From Bacteroidota bacterium (GTDB lineage Bacteria > Bacteroidota > Bacteroidia > Chitinophagales > Chitinophagaceae): a DNA stretch of 7,639 nt. The notes under the pieces are model-generated. The model saw only the letters and a list, made by a program, of their open reading frames with translations. It made no database searches and was not told the DNA's origin. The first letter of the stretch is position 1. Every line of letters starts with the position of its first letter. Location: assembly GCA_023422565.1 (NCBI GenBank), contig JAFAGR010000016.1, forward strand, positions 1 to 7,639. The letters run 5' to 3'. The translations under genes and the position numbers were made by a program. Positions 1 through 5,954 of this stretch are shown piece after piece.

Positions 1-151
1 TTATGATGCTAAGCAGGTTTAAAAACTGATGCCGGTGTGAACAAAGTAATGATAATAATCATACAAATTTTTCTTCAAACGTGATAGCCATCATTGCAAG
101 GGTTAAAAGATGTTTGCAATTTTCCATTCGAAATCAAAAACAAAACTTCAT
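1..151. other. Left edge, no supported gene
   Basis: I see no gene in this stretch. All six frames are broken by stops within a few codons of the edge, so any upstream gene ends at or before the first 20 or so bases. A weak match to the Bacteroidota -7 element (TAnnTTTG), reading GATGTTTG at 108-115, would put transcription start near 121, about 30 bases before the lipoprotein start. No good -33 TTTG partner is seen, so this is only a suggestion. Confidence 0.4.
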
Positions 152-724
152 ATGAAAAAGAGAATACAAACCGCACTTTCAGCCTGCCTGATCTTAATTG
201 CAGTTTCCTGTAACCAACCAGAAAATACCGCAACTACCTCCGCAGCTGACAACAGTTCGGCAAATGCCGCGGCTCCGGCCGGGCAAAGCGGAGTTGTAGA
301 TGATGAATCGGCAAAAAATGTAGTTCAGATTGCAGTGGGCAGCAAAGATCATTCTACATTGGTAACTGCCGTAAAGGCAGCCGAGCTTGTTGATGCATTA
401 AGTAATGCAGGCCCTTTTACAGTTTTTGCTCCAACTAATGCTGCATTCGACAAACTGCCGGCCGGTACCGTTGACGGATTATTGAAAGCGGATAAAAAAG
501 AAGACCTGCGCGATATACTACAGTATCACGTATCACTTGGCGTATTTAAAGTAGAGTCTTTACAAGACGGCCAGGTTCTCGGGCAGGTTAATGGCGGAAA
601 CGCAACCATTCATATTAAAGATGGAAAAACTTACATCAACGATGCACAAATAGTTGCCTCTGTTCCTGCATCAAACGGAATAGTGCATGTGATTGATGGC
701 GTAATACTTCCACCGGCAAAATAG
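152..724 (+). CDS. Fasciclin (FAS1) domain lipoprotein
   Basis: This encodes a 190-residue secreted protein with one FAS1 domain, a fold used for adhesion and protein-protein contacts at the cell surface. The start at 152 is chosen over the ATG at 110 because it begins directly with a signal peptide: MKKR, a hydrophobic stretch (residues 8-18) and a lipobox ending at Cys20 (IAVSC). The mature protein should therefore be a lipid-anchored lipoprotein. Residues 21-50 are a Ser/Ala/Asn/Thr-rich linker. The FAS1 domain spans about 55-190 and shows the two classic conserved blocks: GPFTVFAPTNAAF (H1), and NGIVHVIDGVILP (H2) close to the C-terminus, with a YH motif between them. The length is normal for single-domain bacterial FAS1 proteins. 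The ligand is unknown. The gene stands alone, with a convergent neighbour downstream. Family assignment is firm; the specific role is not known. Confidence 0.93.
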   Translation: MKKRIQTALSACLILIAVSCNQPENTATTSAADNSSANAAAPAGQSGVVDDESAKNVVQIAVGSKDHSTLVTAVKAAELVDALSNAGPFTVFAPTNAAFDKLPAGTVDGLLKADKKEDLRDILQYHVSLGVFKVESLQDGQVLGQVNGGNATIHIKDGKTYINDAQIVASVPASNGIVHVIDGVILPPAK

Positions 725-796
725 CTAAGAACCACAGGGCAGTGAGAAAGCGAACCAACCCGACGCAACTTCAACTGCTCTGCTTTTTAAATTCTT

Positions 797-864
797 TCCC
801 CTTCCTTCTTTTACCGTTCGCAAAGTGACTTCATTTTGTGAATGAGTTGAGAGAAAGAAGGGGA
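797..864. terminator. Long imperfect palindrome, probable bidirectional terminator
   Basis: The arms 797-813 and 848-864 pair with one C-A mismatch (805/856) and two G-U pairs. Inside them, 815-827 pairs with 832-844, with a few G-U pairs, around a 4-base loop at 828-831. The whole block can thus fold as one nearly continuous hairpin of roughly 30 pairs. It lies between two convergent genes, starting 72 bases after the lipoprotein stop and ending 3 bases before the SemiSWEET stop, which suits a shared terminator. Against this, neither side has a clean run of T after the stem, so a small palindromic repeat element is an alternative. Confidence 0.5.
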
Positions 865-867
865 TCG

Positions 868-1152
868 CTATTTATTCTTCCTGTATTTGAAGCGAAGAAA
901 TATCATTATCAGGTTGATGGAAAGAGAAATTGAATTTGAAATGATAATGGGGACATCTTTTTTTTGCACTCCATAGTAAATCCACAAGCCAACGCCGGAT
1001 AAGAGCACTACCAGCATTAATATTGATACATCTTCCGCTTTCTTCTCCTTAAATGTTTTTATTACCTGCGGCAACATAGAAACAGCGGTGAGCATTCCTG
1101 CCACGAAACCAATTATGGTGATCGTATCTATATCGGCAAAAAATTTGTTCAA
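868..1152 (-). CDS. SemiSWEET family sugar transporter (PQ-loop, MtN3-like)
   Basis: This is a 94-residue inner-membrane protein. SemiSWEETs are three-helix proteins that dimerise to form a facilitative sugar channel-transporter. The three predicted helices lie at about residues 11-33, 44-62 and 67-88. The hallmark PQ motif is at residues 28-29 (SMLPQVIKTF), followed by a basic loop and ED-VS. Trp57 and Asn73 (IISNS) sit where the family carries its sugar-binding Trp and Asn. The length is typical for the family. The start is a TTG codon (1150-1152): an in-frame TAA lies eight codons upstream with no ATG between, and the next Met (residue 20) would remove half of helix 1. The gene is monocistronic and divergent from the broken cupin gene. 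The substrate cannot be read from the sequence; sucrose or glucose has been shown for some relatives. Confidence 0.88.
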   Translation of the reverse strand: MNKFFADIDTITIIGFVAGMLTAVSMLPQVIKTFKEKKAEDVSILMLVVLLSGVGLWIYYGVQKKDVPIIISNSISLSINLIMIFLRFKYRKNK

Positions 1153-1198
1153 ACTAAATAATTTTAAAACAGTTTAGTACCATTAAAAATTGTGCCTG

Positions 1199-1731
1199 AT
1201 GAAGCGGCTGAACACAAATCCCGATATAATTACGAGGCAACTTAAACAAAACAAATTCTTCCCAAACAGTGAACTTCCATTACTGATCTATAAAACAGCT
1301 TTGATTTTACCTGACCAGAAAAACAAAGCTGCAGACATTGTTCAAAAAACCTTCCTCAGAAATAATTGGGGCAATACCTGGCGCAACGGAATTTATACTT
1401 TTCATCATTATCACAGTAACACACATGAATGCCTTGGCATTTCTTCCGGTGAGGCAAGGGTGTGATCTTTGGCGGGCCCGGCAGAAAAAGTATTACGGTT
1501 AATGCGGGGGACGTAATCATTATTCCCGCCGGAGTAGCACATATGTGCGTGGAAAGCTCTGAAAACTTTGAATGCATCGGAGCTTACCCGCAGGCCAAAA
1601 ATTACGATATATACCGGGGAGGAAGTGAAGAAGAACTCGGGGAATCACAGTTCAGGATCTCAAAAGTTGCGCTCCCGCAACTCGACCCTGTGTTTGGAAA
1701 AGAAGGTTTTTTAAAAAGCTATTGGCGCTAA
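1199..1731 (+). pseudogene. YjlB-like cupin gene, broken by a frameshift
   Basis: Two pieces of one cupin protein lie in different frames. The first (1199-1465, ATG start) ends in the cupin motif 1 region, with HHYHSNTHE followed by LGISSGEARV and a TGA stop. The second (in frame from GTG at 1462 to 1731) resumes with IFGGPGR and holds motif 2, GDVIIIPAGVAH, then GAYPQAKNYDIYRG. Together they match the layout of Bacillus YjlB-type small cupins, a metal-binding beta-barrel family without a firmly known reaction. At 1459-1464 the DNA reads GGTGTG. Removing one TG gives a seamless ARVIFGG, so a 2-base tandem duplication explains the break. A TTG at 1190 could add three residues but is less likely. 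The break falls inside the barrel, so neither piece should fold alone. The GTGA overlap of stop and GTG would formally permit restart. Sequencing error cannot be excluded. Confidence 0.8.
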
Positions 1732-1776
1732 GAATAAAAGCCGCAGAGTTTAATTTGTTCACTGTACCAAGCAGGA

Positions 1777-2268
1777 TCACTTTTTAAGCACGTTCAAAAA
1801 TTCTTTCAGCACAAGATTCGTGTATTCTTCCTGAACCTTTCGGGCTGTTAACGCGGTAGCAGAAAGTTTTCCACTCTTCACAGTTTTTCCTTTCAGCGCA
1901 ATAGCATAACAGGCATAGAGGCCCTTATCAGTGTGAGGGGGCATTTCAGTGGCATAACCGGTAATACCGATGGCCCAGGTGCTTGAAAACATTTCGCAGC
2001 AGGCTTCAGCCATTTGGGCCGAAACTTCGACAGACACACAGTTCGTGGCCACGGCATCCGAAAGATCAACATTCAGGTGAGAATTCTTTTGCGCGATATT
2101 ATACACAGTTATCCCTCCCATAAAATAAAGCGATGCACCTTCTCCCATAGAAAATGCTACCTGCAGCGTTCCTGAGGTAACACTTTCTGCGGCAGACACG
2201 GTTTGCTTTTTTGCGATCAAAATTTTCCGAAGGTCATCCACCAGTTTTTCAAGGTTTCTAACGGCCAT
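1777..2268 (-). CDS. CinA C-terminal/PncC-like protein (possible NMN amidohydrolase)
   Basis: This is a 163-residue cytosolic protein of the CinA C-terminal family. Characterised members (PncC) remove the amide from nicotinamide mononucleotide (NMN) in pyridine-nucleotide salvage. It consists of this domain alone, without the N-terminal MoCF-like domain of full CinA. The motif at residues 27-33 is AESVTSG where classical members have AESCTGG. Ser29, Tyr56 (ITVYN) and Lys61 keep the Ser, Tyr and Lys spacing conserved in the family. The usual GI-A/T-GP-GG block is changed to GITGYATEMP (residues 101-110), so the Gly/Pro loop is lost. It appears to belong to a divergent branch that I associate with Bacteroidota; that is recollection, not a search. 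It lies 21 bases after ligD on the same strand and is very probably cotranscribed with it. Domain identity is firm; enzyme activity is uncertain. Confidence 0.85.
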   Translation of the reverse strand: MAVRNLEKLVDDLRKILIAKKQTVSAAESVTSGTLQVAFSMGEGASLYFMGGITVYNIAQKNSHLNVDLSDAVATNCVSVEVSAQMAEACCEMFSSTWAIGITGYATEMPPHTDKGLYACYAIALKGKTVKSGKLSATALTARKVQEEYTNLVLKEFLNVLKK

Positions 2269-2289
2269 GAATACACGATATTTTATTAA

Positions 2290-4449
2290 CTACGAGCTTA
2301 AAATTTTTTCTATCTTCCTAATTGCCATATTCATATTTATACCTTTTCCTAAGACGGGTTTAAAAAGGTCCCCTTCTGTTTCGATCCTTTCTATCGCATT
2401 AAAAATGGTAAAATCTGAAATTTTCAACCCTTTCTTAACCTCACTCCAATACAAAGGCATTGAAACCGTAGCACCTGGCTTAGGCCTTACCGAATAAGGA
2501 GCCGAAACTGTTGCCTGCGGGCGGTTTTGCAAAAAATCAATGTACATTTTCCCTTTCCGCTCCTTTACCGCACGTTGTATGCTGGTGAAGGAAGGAATTC
2601 GCTCATGAACAAGCGTGGCAATTGCGCGGGCAAATTCTCTCGATTGTTCATAAATATACTTTGCACCAAGAGGAATATAAATATGAATTCCCTTTGAGCC
2701 ACTGGTTTTCGGGTATCCGTCCACGTTAATTTCGTCAAGCACTTGCTTGGTAACCTGTGCCGCTTCAATAACCTGTTCAAAAGTAGTTTTGCCGGGATCA
2801 AGATCTATTATACACCAGTCGGGATTATCCTCCTTTTGCACCGTACTGTGCCAGGGATTCATTTCAATTGCACCAAGCGAGGCCATATAAAGCAGGCTCG
2901 CCTCGTCTTTCGCTACCAGGTAATTCCTTACCCTGCCATCCGAATCGCTTTTGTATTTGTAGGTTTCCACCCAAGACGGAGCTTTGCCGGTTACATCTTT
3001 GTAGAAAAAAGCCTCACCCTCTATACCGTCAGGGTGGCGAAGCATGGACTGAGGGCGGTTTTTCAGATAGGGTAAAATGTATGGCGCAACACGATAATAA
3101 TAATTAAGCATGTCGCGCTTTGTGATTTTATCTTTTGGCCAATATATTTTGCTGAGATTAGTGAATTTTAATTCATGCCCGTTCACTTTACGAACCTGCG
3201 TTTCGTCAGTAGGATTTAACAGGGTTCTTCTTGTTTTCTCTCCTGCCGGCCTGATCATCGACGCTTTATTTTCCTTTTTTATCGTTGCCAATGTTTTCTG
3301 CGGCTTTTCTTCCACTACCTGCCTGGCATTCTTATCAGTTCGCATACCTTCAAAGGAAGGGTGCCTCATTATACCATCCGAAGTCATTTCCGTAAAACTT
3401 ACCTCGCAAACCAGCTCAGGCCTTAGCCAGGTAGCAGTAGCTTTCGGCGGATTGGGCCTGAAACGAGATGGCTTGTTTATATCAGGCGTTTCATCAAAAG
3501 GAGGGTTTTTAATAATGTACTTTTTAAATGCAGCAAGCATCTCCTTCTGCATTTTATCATTAAAGCCCGTGCCCACCTTGCCGGTGTATCGAAGTTTTCC
3601 ATTTTCGTATACGCCTACCAGTAATGCACTGAACAATTTTGAACTGTCGGTATTTTTAGTGTAACCTCCTATAACCATTTCCTGCCTTTTATTGGCCTTG
3701 ATCTTCAGCCAGTCTTTTGTACGGTTACCTGAAGTATACAGGCTGTCTTTTTTCTTAGCCATGATGCCCTCCAGGCCCATGTTTTTAGCGGCTTCAAAAA
3801 AATCAAGTCCGGAGCTTTCGAAGGATGTACTTAGCCTGATGATGCCATCTTTTGGAAGATTCTGTTCGAGTACCGCCCTCCTCTCTGTAAGCGGCAGCCC
3901 GGTAAGGTTTCGCCCATTGATCCAAAGCAGGTCGAACACATAATAGAAAAGGTGGCCGTCAGCCTCGCTTCGCCAATTTTGCAAATCGCCAAAGTTTGAT
4001 ATACCGTCATCATTCACCACCACAACTTCCCCATCAACCACGGCATTGATCTTCCATTTCTTCAATGCATCCACAACAGGATAAAACTTTTCATCAAACG
4101 ATTTATCGTTTCGCGACCGTAAAGAAACCTGTCCCTTATTTAAAAATCCCAATGCGCGATACCCATCCCACTTCACTTCAAACATCCAGCCTTCCTTGTC
4201 AAAAGGCTTATCCACAAGCGTGGCCAGCATTGGTTTCAATCCTGATGGGAAAGATGTTTTTTCCGCGCGCATTATTATTTCTTCAAAAGAAGAATCGGGA
4301 TCAGATCCTTTATTGTTAGCTGCTTTTGTTTTAGCAAGCTTCGCCACAGATGATTTTTTGGATGCGGATTTCTTTTTACCTGCTGCTTCCGAAGGCTTTC
4401 TTTTCCCTGATTTTGGGGATGTTACTCTTACTGCCATGCTTACGTGCAT
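2290..4449 (-). CDS. ligD: LigD: ATP-dependent DNA ligase with polymerase domain (NHEJ)
   Basis: This 719-residue enzyme of bacterial non-homologous end joining fills in and seals double-strand breaks, normally with Ku. Residues 10-48 form a tail with 12 Lys and many Ser/Ala. The ligase domain (about 65-255) shows the adenylation motif KWDGYR with nucleophile Lys93, motif III FYYVFDLLW (168-176), motif IV EGIMAKK (227-233) and motif V DWLKIKA (246-252). An OB-fold follows to about 380, with TWLRPELVCEVSF at 340-352. After a linker, the archaeo-eukaryotic-primase-type polymerase domain (about 422-719) carries the catalytic pair in IIDLDPG (Asp549, Asp551), SGSKGIHIYIP (583-593) and the third acidic residue in YIDFLQN (Asp638). 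No phosphoesterase domain is present. An in-frame TAA directly precedes the ATG at 4449, so nothing is missing upstream. ATG 4437 (MAVRVT) is an alternative start. No ku lies in the window. Confidence 0.96.
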   Translation of the reverse strand: MHVSMAVRVTSPKSGKRKPSEAAGKKKSASKKSSVAKLAKTKAANNKGSDPDSSFEEIIMRAEKTSFPSGLKPMLATLVDKPFDKEGWMFEVKWDGYRALGFLNKGQVSLRSRNDKSFDEKFYPVVDALKKWKINAVVDGEVVVVNDDGISNFGDLQNWRSEADGHLFYYVFDLLWINGRNLTGLPLTERRAVLEQNLPKDGIIRLSTSFESSGLDFFEAAKNMGLEGIMAKKKDSLYTSGNRTKDWLKIKANKRQEMVIGGYTKNTDSSKLFSALLVGVYENGKLRYTGKVGTGFNDKMQKEMLAAFKKYIIKNPPFDETPDINKPSRFRPNPPKATATWLRPELVCEVSFTEMTSDGIMRHPSFEGMRTDKNARQVVEEKPQKTLATIKKENKASMIRPAGEKTRRTLLNPTDETQVRKVNGHELKFTNLSKIYWPKDKITKRDMLNYYYRVAPYILPYLKNRPQSMLRHPDGIEGEAFFYKDVTGKAPSWVETYKYKSDSDGRVRNYLVAKDEASLLYMASLGAIEMNPWHSTVQKEDNPDWCIIDLDPGKTTFEQVIEAAQVTKQVLDEINVDGYPKTSGSKGIHIYIPLGAKYIYEQSREFARAIATLVHERIPSFTSIQRAVKERKGKMYIDFLQNRPQATVSAPYSVRPKPGATVSMPLYWSEVKKGLKISDFTIFNAIERIETEGDLFKPVLGKGINMNMAIRKIEKILSS

Positions 4450-4488
4450 TTACTATTCGCTGAATTGTCACTATATATATGCCAAATT

Positions 4489-4520
4489 GAAAGTGTATAG
4501 GGGAATTAAAAACATCAAAA
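4489..4520 (-). promoter_or_regulatory. Weak candidate ligD promoter
   Basis: Read on the minus strand, TTTTG (4516-4520) and TACACTTTC (4489-4497) are separated by 18 bases. This loosely resembles the Bacteroidota housekeeping pattern of TTTG, about 19-21 bases, then TAnnTTTG. The second element is imperfect, with three bases between TA and TTT and a final C. Transcription would start about 30 bases before the ATG at 4449. The 141-base region it sits in separates the divergent ligD and iron-permease-family genes, so promoters for both must be here or very near. Confidence 0.22.
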
Positions 4521-4590
4521 GCACTCCTTCGAATGACTGAAAAGAAACAGGCATCTATTTGGTATTCATCAAAAGGAAAAAAAACAAATT

Positions 4591-5103
4591 ATGAAACCAT
4601 CTGAGATAGCGAAGGCAGAAAAACCATCAGTAGGTATTTTCGAGAAATTTTCAAGCAAAGTTACGCGGGCTGCAGGAAGCACGCCTGCATTTATAATAGC
4701 CGCATCGTTAATTTTAATTTGGGCACTTACCGGACCAATCTTTAATTATTCATCGGGCTGGCAACTGGTTGTTAATACCGGAACAACAATAGTTACCTTC
4801 TTAATGGTTTTCCTCATCCAAAAATCACAGAACAAAGACTCGATTGCCATTCAGCTAAAACTCAATGAATTGGTTGCCGCAAATGAACTCGCGAGCAACC
4901 GCCTGGTTAGCGTAGAAGAAATGACAGAAGAAGAACTTAAAGTGATACAGAAATATTACAGCAAACTAAGTGAATTTGCCAAGGGCGAAGAAACATTGCA
5001 GCAATCACACTCTATTGATGAAGCAGAAGACAGGCATAATCTTAAGAGAGAGATGGAAAAAGACCTGGAGGAACAGGCCAACAGGAAAAGGACTGCAGGT
5101 TAA
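4591..5103 (+). CDS. Low-affinity iron permease family membrane protein
   Basis: This 170-residue inner-membrane protein belongs to the family named after yeast low-affinity iron permease (Fet4-related). Bacterial members are short and their iron transport role is largely untested. After a polar N-terminus (1-30), two membrane segments lie at about 31-51 (TPAFIIAASLILIWALTGPI) and 58-78. Between them runs the highly conserved block WQLVVNTGTTIVTFLMVFLI, and after them NKDSIAIQLKLNEL, both family signatures. The C-terminal third (about 105-170) is strongly charged and helical, rich in Glu and Lys, and probably cytoplasmic. It is somewhat longer than many bacterial members because of this tail. 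The leader is A-rich (AAAAGGAAAAAAAAC), and a near -7 match, TCTATTTG, lies at 4554-4561. The gene is divergent from ligD and converges on the next gene with 8 bases between stops. Family assignment is good; a true iron transport function is doubtful. Confidence 0.85.
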   Translation: MKPSEIAKAEKPSVGIFEKFSSKVTRAAGSTPAFIIAASLILIWALTGPIFNYSSGWQLVVNTGTTIVTFLMVFLIQKSQNKDSIAIQLKLNELVAANELASNRLVSVEEMTEEELKVIQKYYSKLSEFAKGEETLQQSHSIDEAEDRHNLKREMEKDLEEQANRKRTAG

Positions 5104-5111
5104 TCAATCAC

Positions 5112-5768
5112 TCAGCCGCCTGTTTCATGGTGGGATGCGTCTACAGGCTTAGATTGCGGAGACCCCTGTTGCCGCAAATAAATTGATAATACTACGATGG
5201 CAAACACAGACATAAACTCACTCTGCCAGTTCTGAAAAGATTCAAACCAAAAACGTGAATCTCCGAGGTATCTGCCCGCATCCATTGCCGGCATCCCTGC
5301 ATTCAGCCTTTCCTCATTTTCATCCATCAGGCTTCCTTTAAAATGCAGGGCAAACGATACTGCAAACAAGAAAAACAATACAATACTTAAGGAATGTTTA
5401 TACAACTTTAACGCAATTCCTCCTGCCTTTACAGGAGACGGAGCGCCTTCACGGTCGGGTGATGGTTCACGATCAACCTCCTCCTTTTCATCAAGTTTTC
5501 TGGATTCCGACGATCCTTTTTGGTAAAGAAATATAGTGAATACAACAAACAGAGCCATTTGAAGAAACTCACTCTCCCAGTTTTCAAAAGTGGACTGAAT
5601 GAAGTGGCCCGAAGAACTGTATTGGGCGAAACTTACAGGCTGTCTCCCTTCTTCCCGTTGATCAGAGTTGTATGTATTGAATCCGGTGATCCACTGGCCT
5701 GCCATTGCTATAAGAAAAAGAAATAAAAAGCATATTGACAATCCATTATTGCGAAAGAACTTTTTCAT
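5112..5768 (-). CDS. DUF6766-type membrane protein with internal duplication
   Basis: This is a 218-residue membrane protein of unknown function, matching what I recall of the DUF6766 family (start FRNNGLS, then YNSDQREEG, then SGHF-TFENWESEFLQM). It has four membrane segments, at about 10-30, 66-83, 127-143 and 184-199. A charged, Pro-containing loop (84-122) separates the two halves. Residues 10-93 and 127-210 align without gaps at an offset of 117. The clearest shared block is TFENWESEF (60-68) with SFQNWQSEF (177-185), each followed by a helix and a Q-x-GS end. The protein is therefore a tandem copy of a two-helix unit. The Asn-Trp-x-Ser-Glu-Phe block precedes helix 2 and helix 4 at matching places and may be the functional core. 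No catalytic motif is visible. It is divergent from the stress gene yciE and probably belongs to the same stress region. Confidence 0.8.
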   Translation of the reverse strand: MKKFFRNNGLSICFLFLFLIAMAGQWITGFNTYNSDQREEGRQPVSFAQYSSSGHFIQSTFENWESEFLQMALFVVFTIFLYQKGSSESRKLDEKEEVDREPSPDREGAPSPVKAGGIALKLYKHSLSIVLFFLFAVSFALHFKGSLMDENEERLNAGMPAMDAGRYLGDSRFWFESFQNWQSEFMSVFAIVVLSIYLRQQGSPQSKPVDASHHETGG

Positions 5769-5848
5769 TCAGGCATTTTCAATCTTATAATGCGAAATCC
5801 CTGCCAGTATGATTCACTTGCGTTCCGGGTTAATTAAAATGTGCATTG

Positions 5849-5870
5849 AATTCCACAACGAACGGGAATT
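5849..5870. promoter_or_regulatory. Short dyad, possible operator
   Basis: AATTCC (5849-5854) and GGAATT (5865-5870) form an exact inverted repeat separated by 10 bases, in the 186-base divergent region between the DUF6766 and YciE-like genes. It ends 7 bases before the candidate -35 of the YciE promoter, a place where an activator or repressor dimer could bind. The half-sites are only 6 bases and AT-rich, so chance is quite possible. Confidence 0.2.
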
Positions 5871-5877
5871 TTTCAGA

Positions 5878-5906
5878 GGAACAAAATAGTTATTCATGTG
5901 GTCTAA
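5878..5906 (+). promoter_or_regulatory. Candidate ECF-sigma-type promoter for the YciE operon
   Basis: GGAACA at 5878-5883 is followed after 17 bases by GTCTAA at 5901-5906. This is the arrangement of extracytoplasmic-function (ECF) sigma promoters, with an AAC-containing -35 and a GTC-containing -10, and is close to the E. coli sigma-E consensus. Transcription would begin near 5913, about 40 bases before the ATG at 5955. An overlapping alternative is TAACCTTTG (5904-5912), similar to the Bacteroidota -7 element but with one extra base and no clear -33 partner. Stress control of a YciE-type gene would make sense; the sigma factor itself is not in the window. Confidence 0.4.
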
Positions 5907-5954
5907 CCTTTGCATCATGATTCCATTATAAATCACACAAAAAATAATTTACTT

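Noticed and set aside
3..42. Minus-strand frame ending in HTGISF and a stop, resembling the C-terminus of an outer-membrane beta-barrel protein
   Set aside because: The frame meets a TGA about 22 codons upstream (near base 107) and has no start codon, so it cannot be the end of a real gene without assuming another frameshift.
110..151. N-terminal extension of the fasciclin protein from the ATG at 110
   Set aside because: It would put 14 polar residues before a standard lipoprotein signal peptide; the ATG at 152 fits better.
1732..1776. Terminator between the convergent cupin and CinA-like genes
   Set aside because: I could not find an inverted repeat of useful length in these 45 bases.
3110..3664. 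184-codon open frame opposite ligD, plus other long frames on the plus strand within 2267-4540
   Set aside because: They lie antisense to well-conserved ligase and polymerase motifs and show no recognisable domain; they are shadows of ligD.
5910..5954. TTG start for the YciE-like protein at 5910
   Set aside because: It lies within or right beside the proposed promoter, and the 15 extra residues have no family match; ATG 5955 is preferred.
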